A stretch of DNA of 64,000 nucleotides from Mesaphorura yosii (taxonomy: Eukaryota; Arthropoda; Collembola; Poduromorpha; Tullbergiidae). The DNA lies in NCBI GenBank assembly GCA_009869945.1, contig WIXG01000132.1, positions 123,983 to 187,982 of the forward strand. The letters run 5' to 3'. The translations under genes and the position numbers were made by a program. The notes under the pieces were generated by a model, which was not told the origin of the DNA, searched no databases, and worked only from the letters and a program-made list of their open reading frames with translations. Below, in pieces: positions 1 to 13,000 of the stretch (positions within the stretch are counted from its first letter, which is position 1; the number at the start of each line of letters is the position of its first letter).

Positions 1-1
1 T

Positions 2-1025
<1,024 letters not shown>

Positions 1026-2423
1026 TTTTATTTATCGCTGACGAACGGAAGAAGAATCTTGAGACGACGAAAAACGACGATTAGATGCAAGACGAAACTG
1101 TAGATTTTACGTGCTAATAATAATTTATGTGATTACCAGATTACCATCTACTTAGGAAAGTCGCTGCTTAGTTTGGCAACATACTCTGTACATAACTGTA
1201 AATAGAGAAGGCGTATTCTCGGAATCACACGTCTAGATTAAAGTTTTGATAGGCGCGGTAAGGGAAAAGAAAATATGTTTTTGTACTTTAGCAGTTTGAA
1301 ACGTTCGTTCCTCACCGAGGAGGTTTTGTTACAGTGCGAATGCAGAAATTATTGTTTCACTGTGTTTATTAACTAGGTTTAAAAGTTTTTATCTGGTAAA
1401 CGGGTTGCTGTTTTGCTCAGGATTCCCGGCAACATGTTTAGGCTAAGCTAGTCAATTCTTGTAAAGAAAATAATTATACAATAGACGACGAATGCGAGCG
1501 AGCTCTGTGAAGTTCAGATTTGGCAAATTGGGTACCAATGCTATCATTTGTTAATTAGTGACGTATATTCGATTCCTCCAGGCAATTGTCACAGTTTGGA
1601 AATTCTAAACATTCACGCCTTATTTAGTGTCATATTTTTATTTAATTTCGACGACTGCCTCAATGCAATTGACATGAAACCTGCCTGTGAACCAACGGAC
1701 TATAAATCAATGCAACAAAAATTCCACATGTCAAGGCAAAGTTGCCACACAATTTTTATAACCATCGTATCTAATCAATTTTATATTTACCAAGTGTCAC
1801 TTACGTTAATCGTACGCACAAGTTTTTGTAACACGGTAGATCACAAAACAGAAAAGACCCCGTCCAGCTTACTATCTAACGAACACGTAGTGTTTGTGAG
1901 ACGTACACAAACTCCTAGGCAGGAGAGAAGCCAAACTTTAAGGTTACTGTTGATGTTAGCTGAGGTAGAGTCTAGACTTCATAAAACGTTTTTCTCATTA
2001 CTACTACTTAGCATACGTATTTTGTTGGACACGAATTGCATTGTGATTTTGTATATGTTCTACTGTTAACTGACTACGATTGAAGGATAGAAAAACCGCA
2101 AAGCTAGAAACCTCAGAAATTGAGAAAATTAATATATTTGTCACAAACATTTCCAGAGCGAATAAAAACAATGTTGCAATTTGCACTCATTCATTCTTCT
2201 AGTACTACTACTTGGGAATTCCAGGCGTTTCTATTCCGTAAATACTGGACAGTTCTGGCGAATTCTGGTCGATTTTCCTCGTACACTTCTGCGTACTACT
2301 TGCTTGGGATACTGGCATCAGTTAATGCGGTGATGTAGCATACGGCACTGGAATAAACTGCAGTGTGCAATCGTTTGCAATTGATACGAAATTGGCAGGT
2401 CGGCTGTCAGTTAAAGCATTGAA
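1026..2423 (+). other. 3' UTR of Crk and very short gap to the next Crk-like gene
   Basis: No convincing coding sequence. The first AATAAA signals after the Crk stop are at 2161-2166 and 2352-2357, so the 3' UTR would run for more than 1.1 kb and end within about 260 or 70 bases of the next ATG at 2424. An open frame at 1548-2069 starts without ATG and resembles no known protein; it is probably chance. A CAG at 2408-2410, 14 bases before the next start codon, could be the 3' splice site of a 5' UTR intron of the downstream gene. Confidence 0.6.
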
Positions 2424-3510
2424 ATGTCGGAAGACATCTTTGACGAGAACGATGTGGACAGGTAACACGAGTCAAGTGATGGCTGGCCGTTCTAATTCCA
2501 GAAGGATATAAGCGTAATATTGCTGGATTCATTTTAGCTGGTACTACGGAAATATTTCACACGAGGAGGTGGTCAGTTTGCTTTCTGGTGAAGAAGTTGG
2601 AACATTTCTTGTTCGGGATTCGTCAAGCAAGCCAGGCGCATACGTGATTTGTCTGAAGTGAGACTGACCAACGGCTTTTGGCAATGAACGTTATTGACAA
2701 TTGTCATTATGGTGAAATCTCATTGCCATTGTCTTTCAATGCTTTCTGTATTGTAGGGAGGCGAACGGAGTTGAGAGTTATCAAGTGAGGACGATCGAGC
2801 AAAACTCCAAAACGTTGTACAGAATTCGGGACGACTGTTCCTACTCCGACATCCCTTCTTTGCTCTCATTTTACAAACGAAATCTGTTTCGCACAACATC
2901 ACTGATTAAACCTGTCGGCAGTGTTGTGACTCGGAATCATCCTTCCAGTTCTGTAAGAAGCCGAAAGCAACGCAAACTTAACTCTATGAAAATACCAGTG
3001 ATAATGATAAATACGCTATATGTTATAATTTCTTAGCACGTAGATATGCAAAGATACTCCGAGAACATTACATCGATGCGAAACAAGGCTGGCCTATCAC
3101 GGCAAATTCGCCTGTCCGCACCCGCCGACTGCAGAATCAGGAACTCGAGAGATGTGAGTAAAGTGTCGAGGAATTCTGGCCGCTGAAAGTATAAAAAGTG
3201 GAAAGACTGTCAATGATGACTATCTGTGCCTACTAGGATAGTTCACCACAGTACATGAAAGTTACGAAGGCCCGGACTCCAAACGTGTACAACAACAAAG
3301 ACAATTTGACGCTGAAGGTTGGTGATGTTATCAGAGTTCTTCGGCGGAGCGGTGACAATTGGGAAGGAGAACTCAATGGCAAGGTTAATCCAGACTAAAA
3401 TTCTGAATCCGAAAATGAGCATTCAAGTCATTCAGACTCAATTTGGGTTTCAGATTGGCTCCTTCCCGTTGACATGTGTCGAGTTCACGGAACCTCCACA
3501 GGACGACTAA
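2424..3510 (+). CDS. Crk-like adaptor paralogue with SH2 and C-terminal-type SH3 only (no nSH3)
   Basis: Six exons: 2424-2461, 2538-2657, 2757-2952, 3037-3153, 3237-3383 and 3454-3510, giving 224 aa with all phases consistent. Residues 13-110 form an SH2 domain: SWYYG start, then GTFLVRDSS with the phosphotyrosine-binding Arg39, and LLSFYKRNLFRTTSLIKPV near its end. At the betaD position where Crk has His-Tyr this protein has Ser60-Tyr61. A basic linker follows, then one SH3 (about 163-218) with ARTPNVY, KVGDVIRV, NWEGEL and GSFPLTCVEF, which matches the C-terminal SH3 of Crk rather than the N-terminal one. No exon for an nSH3 fits in the short introns (70-99 bases). Most likely a tandem duplicate of the neighbouring Crk that lost its PxxPxK-binding SH3. 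It could bind phosphotyrosine sites without recruiting the usual effectors; that is inference. Confidence 0.88.
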
Positions 3511-4291
3511 ATTCTCGCACCATAGCATGTACGGGATTTGGTTTAATCCATGACAAACTCAATGAAATACAACGTGGTCTTGTAGCTCGTTAATCTGTGA
3601 ACAAGAAACCAGCACTGGTGACCCCTTTGAAGAGTATCATCCTCAAGCATTGTACACTATTTCCTTCAAAACTGCGCTATAATTCATTGGTTATTAAAGA
3701 ATTTAAGGTCTCAACTTGTCTACTCGTACGAAAGACATTGCTAAGGCCTGAGATACCTTCAAGTGTCTAGCCCCACAAAGGGTTAAACTTCATGCAAAGA
3801 GCATCACATGCTCCGGCTCCGTACTTGCTTGCCTTGCCGATAGGAATAGGGAGGTGTTTTTTAGAACTCAAAAGGCTAGAAGACTTCCATACCATGCATC
3901 CAATCCTCTTTCATATGCACAGTACACGAACGTAACTATGTAACGCAACCCAGTATAGTGAAGATTGAATTACACAAGGAAGTTGGCTGGACACCGAGTA
4001 GATGCGCTGTGTAGGAAGCATGTCGTTTCTCCGCATATAGCAAGGAGTCGGCATTGTACATTCCTATTTAATTTTAATTTTTTATAGTTCTTTACTGGAA
4101 ACTGATTATCTGCATGTGCTCCGCAAATTAAAGTCTCTGACGAAGAATCTCGCGAACTCCTGCAAAGGTATACACTGATCTCGGTAAGGTTCCGAACTTG
4201 GTAATAACAGCTGAAGTAGTATTAGTATAATGCTGGTAAGAAATTTATGCGGGTGTGTTTCTGTGGCACTTAACCAGGTATTTAAGGCAAA
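3511..4291 (+). other. Intergenic: 3' UTR of Crk-like paralogue and 5' leader of F-box gene
   Basis: No coding signal seen. ATTAAA at 3693-3698 could serve as polyadenylation signal for the upstream gene. A CAG at 4275-4277 lies 14 bases before the next ATG and may be the acceptor of a 5' UTR intron; a possible donor (gtaaga) is at 4236, but that would give a very short intron. Confidence 0.5.
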
Positions 4292-5953
4292 ATGGACTGC
4301 ACAATGGCGTCAATGAGCTTAGCAACCTTGGACCTACAAGATGAGGACACAGTTTCCATTCCGTCACCTGAAGTCGATACTCATTCCCTTGAGGAAGAAC
4401 TAGTTCCTAGTGGTGAAGATGGAGTAGATGAAGACGATGATTCCGATATTCACGACCAGGAGACACTGCTAATTGAATCGGATGTCAACAATCATTTGCT
4501 CCCGGCTTTTGATGAAGAAGAGACACTCTTGATTGATATTAGTTTGGAAGACACCGAAAATGCTTGGCCAGAGACCGAAGCGGCAGTAGTAGTTCGTACT
4601 GCTGAGGCACAAGTATACGAGGCGCGTGATGTCCACGACGGAGACGTTCCGTCTAGTGATTTGTTCCCAATGGGTCAATTGCCGGCTGAGGTATGTGCAA
4701 TTGTGCAACATTTTGAGATAGCAAAGTGTTTTGAACTGAAGTGGAACTTTAATGCTCGTTTAATTCCTGTTTATAGTTACAAGGGAAAATATTGGGTTAT
4801 TTAACAAAATCTGAGAAGCTTATGGTTCGCAACGTGTGCAAGACCTGGGCTGAATTGATTGGACCAAATTGTTGCAGACTCACAGACAACCCGGCAGTCT
4901 TGAAGTTACTCAGTCAAGCGGTTTTCAAGAAGGTGAACACATTGATTGTCGAGGACTTCTCACAGACAGAATTGTCACGAGATACCAATGGCGATGTGGT
5001 ACCAAACACTGTTAAAAAATTACAATTCGATGGGTTTCTTAACCTCCCTGAAAGCGTGAAGCTTCTCATGGATCACTACTGCGATTATGTCGAGAAATTG
5101 ACGCTCAATCAATACTGCTTGGCCAAGATTGACATCAAGGATGTGGGCACTTGGGAATTTTCCAATCTCCATGAAATATCGTTTACGGTAAACTTTGCCG
5201 AATGGAAATTGAGTGAGTTGTTTTCACGCGTGCTAATATTCTGATATTCTGAAATTAGATGGCAGTTCCCATGAATGAACATTATCGAGTCAAGAACAAA
5301 CGAGTTGCACTGTGCATGCACTTGCACAACTGGATTGCCATCTTGGAAAGAAAATTGCCAAAACTGAACTCAATCAATGGTCAGTTGGTCATCACCAAAC
5401 AGAATGATAAATTGAAGTTCAAGCCAAAATTTGAGCCAACCTTTGCTAACTTAATACCAAATTTCTTGACGAAACTTGAGACCTTTGCAACTCACCACAT
5501 CCGCCAACTCACAAAATTCAACTTTCGCGAAGAATTGTACGCTCATCAATTAGTTAAACGCTGTAGGTTTCAACAATTCAAGAATGCTTCAAATATTTGA
5601 TGAAGTATTTCAATATTGATAACATGAGTTTTTAATACGCAGGGAGACAGGGTATGGTGAACTACTTTGAATGGCGACACTTGTACGTCCGTTTCGACAA
5701 CCTCGTCGAATTTGCAAGCTATCACCGGACAAATGAGCTTGTTTTGATTCAAATGATGCGTGAAGATTCTGTTGATTTCAAACAGCAGATGGTTTGCAGA
5801 TATTTGAACTATCTTGAGAATGACGACTTCTATTGTGACTACATCTACATCGTTCTTGAGTACACAAAATGTGAAGACGGGTCAACGGGTCAGTCAGGGA
5901 AGTTTCCAGTTGATGTCAGGATGACCATCTATCATAGTGACGTTATTGCATGA
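4292..5953 (+). CDS. F-box protein with acidic N-terminal extension
   Basis: Predicted substrate-recognition subunit of an SCF (Skp1-Cul1-F-box) ubiquitin ligase. Four exons: 4292-4690, 4777-5212, 5266-5562 and 5643-5953; 480 aa, phases 0, 1 and 1. The first 125 residues are very acidic and Ser/Thr-rich, with two similar ETLLI(E/D) segments. The F-box spans about 128-170 and crosses the first intron: QLPAE joined to LQGKILGYL, then RNVCKTW. The remaining 300 residues have the spaced Leu pattern of a divergent leucine-rich-repeat region, without clean repeats or a recognisable WD or kelch domain. The acceptor at 5266 was chosen over 5259 because only it keeps the frame open. AATAAA occurs at 6720-6725. 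The substrate cannot be guessed. F-box identity is good; the exact 3' exons are somewhat less certain. Confidence 0.82.
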
Positions 5954-6719
5954 GGCGTCACTTGGTCGAGATTAATCAAAGCTCTTCTCTATTGCTAAAG
6001 AGACGTACAATCACCAAGAAATTCCGTACTCCATTCCAATACTTTGTATTTTAATGCTTCATGTTTGGTGTAATTTCCGTTACTCTCTTTTATCTGTTTA
6101 AGTCTGTAACCTCTTTTAAGAATTTGTAATCTTTCCGTTGCATTGTCAAACCTTGTGGTCAGCTGCACCTTTGGTAACGACTACGTCAAATACTCTCGAT
6201 TGCGTCACATTACGAACTAGCCATGATAAGATTATAACGTAAGGAGTGAACTAGAGAGCAACTATATTTATAAATGTTCGATGCGTCAAATTAAACTGCA
6301 AAAAATAAGTCTAATTCTCTATGTTCTAATGACTGTTGTGATCTTTGTGATATCAACTAGTTAATTACGTAATTGTGTCCAATATTGCATATCGGAAAGT
6401 CCTACGGAACGAGTTTGGCAATTGTGCGGATCCTCTTTTATTTTTGTACCTTGTTTTAATATTATCTAACTTTTATGTGTAGTAGTTTATTTTCCGGCGT
6501 CTACAATTACTCGAGAAGTGATGTTGATGAAAGAGTTCAATCACGTAAACAAGCAGGTGCTGGTTTTGGTGTTCTTTTAAGTACCACTTGAGGATTTTAT
6601 ATTTAGCTTTGGTGGCATATTAGTCTTGCAACGTGTTCTTCGTATTGCGGCGAATTATACTCGCGACTTGGATCTGTATGTGAAGTCTCATAACTCCCAC
6701 TCTGAAAAATAGTTTATGA

Positions 6720-6725
6720 AATAAA
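6720..6725 (+). terminator. Polyadenylation signal AATAAA, F-box gene
   Basis: Canonical hexamer about 770 bases after the F-box stop; the first exact AATAAA I found downstream in that orientation. Confidence 0.45.
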
Positions 6726-6865
6726 TGTTCTATTTATGTCTACTCGTTTAGCAACGTGAACCCAGCGAAAGAAGGGCAATTCTTATTTACGCCCATTTCT
6801 TGCTTTATACTTATGGCTTCATTTAATTGGACAAAGGAACAAACAAAGAATTTACCGCGACCGTC

Positions 6866-6871
6866 TTTATT
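6866..6871 (-). terminator. Polyadenylation signal AATAAA, TP53I13-like gene
   Basis: Canonical hexamer on the minus strand about 205 bases after the stop codon of the TP53I13-like gene. Confidence 0.55.
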
Positions 6872-7075
6872 CACTAAAGGCACCAATACAAGTTAGAAAT
6901 ATTTACATATAACAATACCATTTTGCAGATCACCAACGATCAAATTGTGACATTCTTGAGAATTGGGATTCCGTGCGAAGGAGAATACTACGTTTTACCT
7001 GTCGAAAATATGTCTTAAGTATATTAGTTAAAGTGCGTTATAGACTCAAGCATTGCGTCGCTGCTGAGCTCTGAT

Positions 7076-10000
7076 TCACATGACAGGAGCGTCGCAGGTG
7101 ATTCTATCGTATCGACTTCCCCTGGTCTCGTTTGCAAGGCGAAGAAGGCCAAAGTCAAATTGCCCCTCTTTGGTGTAGGTTCCTTCTGGTCCCTTCATGC
7201 TCTTCTCGTGAATGAATTTAATCACAAGCGGCTCGTCCACGACTGCCATTTTCAGGCTGCAGCCCCATGCAACCAGTTCCAGTGGCTGAAACAATGTATA
7301 ACAAACAAGAGAATTAGAAAAATTCATGTTTACAAAGTGTTCGCGTTATGGATGAGTCAGCGTCGGTCATGCCCTGTCAATCTGTCTAGGCTATGATGCG
7401 AAATCTTCTCGCTCTTTTGTTTCTACGCAAAATATTTTATCAACGCGTTATAATGAGTTCATTGATCCAAGCCAAGCTCATCTGCTCGTCTTTCGTCACT
7501 ACGAATAAGGATCAGTGAAATCTTAACAACTTTCTCCTCATACTCATTCAATCTCACTTCCTTATTTCCATACGGATCCTCCTCCTCATTCGTTAGCACG
7601 CACTTTGTAAACATCCTCGTCTTGTGTCATTTTACTATTGACTATTAAACATATGGATCCAAATCATTCCAATGCATGAACCCGACGCTACAAGCCAGAC
7701 TCCCTCCTCTCTCGATGCCTCCAGACCTCCACGTCTTGCCAAGATCGGTGTATTTTTATAGTATTTGAATAGTTATCTTAAATTTCCTCGGATGAAAGCA
7801 TTTCTCTAAGGCGTGCGAGTGAAAGGCTCATTGTCACTTGAGTGTTGCGTCTCGGAATTCCTTACCCTTTCTGGATCAACATCTGGCTCGGGTGTTATCA
7901 CATGCTTGCCATAACAGTGCGTCAAGATAGACTTGAGTTGCTTGACTTCTTCAGGATGTGCACAAGGATGATAGAGCATCACGACGGCACCATGCTGCGA
8001 ATTAGAAAACAGTACGTATCATGGGAACAAACCGAACAAAGAGCTGAATTAGTAATTAAGCGGAAACTCCCGTTCTGTTCTGTCGTTATAAGAAATGATC
8101 ACACAAACGCTAGCGGCCATACGGAGTCCCTTGTGTGAAGATTTAAAAAATGCTAATTTTTGTCTTGAGTCTTGTAATCACTACTTTTATTCGGGTAAAC
8201 AAATTAGCTCGGGGGAATTGTTGTTGTCGCAGAGATTTCCAAAACGAATCGTGAAACATCATCAGAGGATGAGGAAGACGGCAGGCAGGGTCATGGACTT
8301 TTTGCACTAGCAACATTATTAATGAATTGCGTGGAAACAAAAAAGGGTTCTTTCGTTAAATGAGTCTACCAATAAACCAACAAACACAAAAGCTTCCAAT
8401 GTTAGCAAATGCAGCAGTGCCTCTAGTGTCTCATTTCACACGAGAATAGCTGGTTAGAAATTGAGACCCATCCACCAGCACCTACTCGAAAAGGACCTTG
8501 CATTACTCCCTTCATGCTCATCAAAATGAGGTAAAGAGCAGTAAAATGAAGTAAAGTATAATGGATTTGATTCAAAAATAAAATTCAGCAGTTACCTCAA
8601 TGTTGTGCAACCATCTTTGCTTTGGCACGTACAAGTACTCTCCGAATTTAGGCCACAATGGCCTGTGATCTCCGCTGAAAATGTAAAATACAAGCATTAA
8701 TTTTACTTTTTACGATTGGGGTGACCTGCCATTTCGAATCTAGTTCACATTCTTAAAATTCCGATAACACCTTCAGAGTTGTAAGCCAGGGGCTTCAGCC
8801 TCAATTAGCAACTCGTCCACCGATAATTGCGGGGCCGACCCATTTACACGCGTGTCATGGCCCACAGGATGCGACCATGGCTTAACTTTCTCTAATAAAC
8901 TACAAAATCCTTCAGATGAGATTTCAAGCCCGACTTAACTTTATGAGATTTCATTCATTCTAAAAATTGCCCTTTAATACAAAGCCAGGACATAATGCTT
9001 TAAGGCTGTCGTTAAATTTTTTACTACGCATTCAAATTCAAAATATCTCCTTGGCAGGAGCGGGGAGGCTGTGAGTGGATGCTGATGGCTACATCGTAAA
9101 CCTAAAAACTTGAGATCGTTCGTAGCCAATTATAAAATTCGCATTGCTATTTGTTAATGCTGTCTTTTCTATTGTTCTTGCTCGGGCAGTAAAAGGTGGG
9201 AAAAGTTAGTCTTTTGCTAAATTTAGTACCACTAAACGACAATCTGCTCCTTGTACGTACATCCGAAAGCTTTTATTTGGAAATTTACATTTACGATTGT
9301 TGTAAACAGATTTCCTACACTTTACAGCGAGGCCAAGCAAGTGAAACGATCGGGTTGTTCATGTGTGGCTTTCTACTTGAGCGGCAATAAAAACTAAAAT
9401 TGACTTACTATGTGGGGATCTTGTCAGCGTATGTTATTGACGCATCCATGCATAAGTGATTCGGCTGCAAACAAACGCACACGGCATGAATATAAAAATT
9501 GTTATTGTTTCTGTGTAGCTTTGAAACTGGTGAAGAATAGTTTTCCACCATAAACAAGCCTTGCATCAGCGTACAAGTGATAGGCTATAATTGGTTTGCC
9601 CGTTCGCACATAAATCGGGTCAGGGAACGAGTAAAGAGGCAGGGACGTGATAAACTGCACACACATTAAATATTCGCACTTCTTTCCTTGTTCTACTTTT
9701 ACAGAAGATTCTTTGAACCTGCGTCACAATTAATTTGATATTTATCAACACTTTTATATTTAGCTCAAAGGCACAATGACATGACATAAACTTTGAATCC
9801 AACTCGAATAAGAGGCAATATGAGTAAGCATCGATAAACCTCGTCCTTTGGCTTCCTTAATTACAACTGAGATGACAACTGATTTAGGTCAAGTAACTTT
9901 TTAATTGCGTAATGGCCATGTGCGCGTTAGCCGCGTACAATAAAAAGAAAGAGATGATGCCACATTTGAAATTAGATAATTCTCCTTAGGGCTAAATCGT

Positions 10001-13000
10001 TCAAAATTGAGCAGGACATAAAATTTCTAAAGTAGTTTAATGATAGCGGTTTATTAGTATTTAATTCTTAAATTTGTAAAGTCTTCATTATGGTGTGGTG
10101 GAAGGTTTAATGAGCATGTAGCATTAAAGTTGCTGAACCACAAATTCAGCCGGAAGAATAAAAAGTGCTACATATCTCGAACTTGAAGCATTGAGTTATG
10201 AAAATAAGAAATAGGTTACGTCGAGAAATCAAGAAAGTTAGGATAATTACTACAAACGGTTCATGCTTTCTCCAGGACACAAAACTTTAATTAGGCCGGT
10301 AGCATTTACGTTTATTTTTGAAGATTAGGACACATTTCTCCACATTTCTCAATTGATTAACGTATAAATTATTACCATCTTAATTTTCAAACAGTGCCCG
10401 TACATTTAGCCGACAGCAGGATATTTTCTTTTAATCTTGGGACTGCGGAATTAAATGGAAATGGAACAAAGAAATAAAAGAAATTGCCAGGTTCAGAATT
10501 AAACTTCGAAGACCATCCAAAGCGTCTTAACTAACGTACCTGTATATAAAAATTAAATCAGGAATACAGCGAAATAAAGGCTTTAGGGAATGGGAATAAT
10601 TCTTAATTTCTTTTTCAAACATAAACATTTTATTTGTCGTAATGAATGCGGATTCCAGAAAAAGGAGCAGAAATTTTTGGCGCTTAGAGCTTTGAAGTCA
10701 TTCATTTGGGAGATAAATTTATAATAATTGTACTGTTCCATGCTTCTTTTGAGGAGTAGAGAGCTGAATGCGCTTTGATTTGAGCTATTGTCGTTGTACC
10801 AGAAATGCGGCTAATCTCGACGGGAAGTCGCAAGAAAAGCACACACCGAGTTCCATTGAAAGTGATGGAAAACAGTTTTATTATTTAGCAGCAGCACCTT
10901 GGCGCTTGAAAAGTTTGAAAGATTGGGCCAGTCTTTGATCCTGTATGCGGCTTCTCACACGCTGATGCCACAACACTTCTCTTTGAACTTGGACTGTCCT
11001 CATACAAGCTTTAATTGACAACGGGGCATGGTGGCTTTGCAGTTCCTAGTCTCTCAATGTCGCAGTAAACCAGTCCTCAAACCCAGCAGTTGGGCGGCCA
11101 AGAGTGACATTGACGCCGGCATTCTTTGTTCTGGGAATGAGCGCGTGCAGCATCATTCGGTGATCCATTCATACTGATTAGATTTCGCGTGGGCACGGAC
11201 GAAGATAATGAATACGTAATGCACTGTGGGCTTCCGTGACCATGTTATCATGTACACGAGTGGAATTACACCCACCTTGTTTGTCGGTATCTTTTCTACA
11301 TCGCAATTTTCAAAAGAAAGCCCAAATAGAATCGTATACGAGACTCAACAAGAAAGGTCAATTTATCTTCAAATTTAAGGCGTTAAGAGTGCACTAACAT
11401 ACATTCAATCGAGATGCTCAGATTTTTAATGAATAAGTGAAAGCAGTTAATGAGATGAGAAATGAATTCCAATTTCTAAGCATTAGTCCAATTCACCTTC
11501 TCCATTATAGCATTTTTGACAAGTTTGCAAAAAAGATTTTTGCAGAAGTAATATTTTGAAAATAGTAAAAACATTTAAACGCAACGTTGGAGTTGAATGT
11601 CAATTTGGAACGAACCAGGAACCAACAACTCAAAAGTGGCAAAAATTATTTTTTGAGCTCATTTTTGAGTTTCAATTATGCAAATGAGGGGAATCGTGGC
11701 GTCATCACCCCAAAAATTACTTTTGCGTAAGGGCTATAACTGGCAAAATGGAAATTTTGAACCGGACTATTGACGTTAAATGATTAGGTTCGAATTTTCA
11801 ATAATTACTTTAGAAAGGCAGGTTTGGATATGAACCTCACAAACGCTAATAGGATATAAAGTCGAGAAAATAAACATTGAGAGCCGACTAGATGGTACAA
11901 GACTTCTCGTAATTAATTAACTCAAAATAGCACCTTCGAGGAAATCTTCCCTGAACGTACGCTATCACTATCATCATTACTTTAATCACATGATTGCTCC
12001 CACGACCGATGAGTGCTCACTTCGTGAAGCATTTCTTGGAAATGCACGTAGCAGAAGCTAAAGAGTCAACCTATCTGTTTTGTATAATAAGTACAATTAC
12101 GCAAAATTAACAATTAGCGACTACCTGTCATGTAAAGATGACTAATGACTTGTGTTTTATGTAAACATGATGACTGGCGTTGCTAAGCGTCTTACCGTGT
12201 AATTGGCTGCCAAATCCGCACAGTGAATCCGTGGTGGCAAATTAGGATTCAGTGGAAAGCGAGATTCCGGATGAAAGCAAGTGTAGTCTACAGGTGAGAA
12301 ATTCCAATCTCTCGTCAGATTTGTCTGGAAGAGAGAAAACATTGCTAAGTTGCTGTTGAAGCGGAGATTTCCTGAATCTTCCACTTAGTAAATTCTAGAA
12401 TTGATTCTCGAGACTGGACTAGGACAACTCATTCGAGAAAGTAACTTTTATTGCTACGATGAAGTGGTTCAATGTCAGTCGATGCCACTTTTACGCTTAG
12501 CCTTTGCAGTCTCATCCATTCATGAAGGTTACGCTGGCGCTGTGAGACATTAAAAACCAGTGAAAGGCGAAAAACGAAGGCCTCTCACGGCGTAAGCGCC
12601 ATGAAACCTACTCAGGCTCCTACTCCCGTCACAGGGGTAATGTCACTAATTCGACATCATCCTTGAGTTAATTGTCTCTTGAGATGGAAGCAAGTTACCA
12701 GCCCAATAATTGTGGGCAACCATAAACGGTGAGCATAAAATTGTCATCTAACTGCTACCACGAATGATTTGAGCGATGATACGTTTCTTTTTCCAGAATC
12801 TTCTCTCTCGCTTTACTTTTATGAAAGTAATTCATTACGATTCACTTATTTTCTTTACTCTAGGCTAACCTCGCCTCATAAGCAATAAAAAGCGGAGCGG
12901 GATGACTATCACAGTTGTTTAATTTCTGTAAAATGTATCCTCAAACTCTGTGTTTGTGTAACCACACTGAAAGCTTTAACGTGCAGTGCATCTCCTTTGC

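Larger units (their letters stand above)
5954..7075. other. Tail-to-tail intergenic region between F-box gene (+) and TP53I13-like gene (-)
   Basis: AT-rich, with both 3' UTRs. Plus-strand AATAAA is at 6720-6725; the minus-strand signal (tttatt on the plus strand) is at 6866-6871. The two predicted polyadenylation signals are thus only about 145 bases apart. A short open frame at about 6577-6717 ends just before the plus-strand signal but could not be joined to an upstream exon in a consistent phase. Confidence 0.6.

Noticed and set aside
1548-2069. Open frame of 173 codons between Crk and its paralogue
   Set aside because: Starts without ATG, lies in the presumed Crk 3' UTR, has no recognisable domain, and a frame of this length is only mildly unlikely by chance in 64 kb read in six frames.
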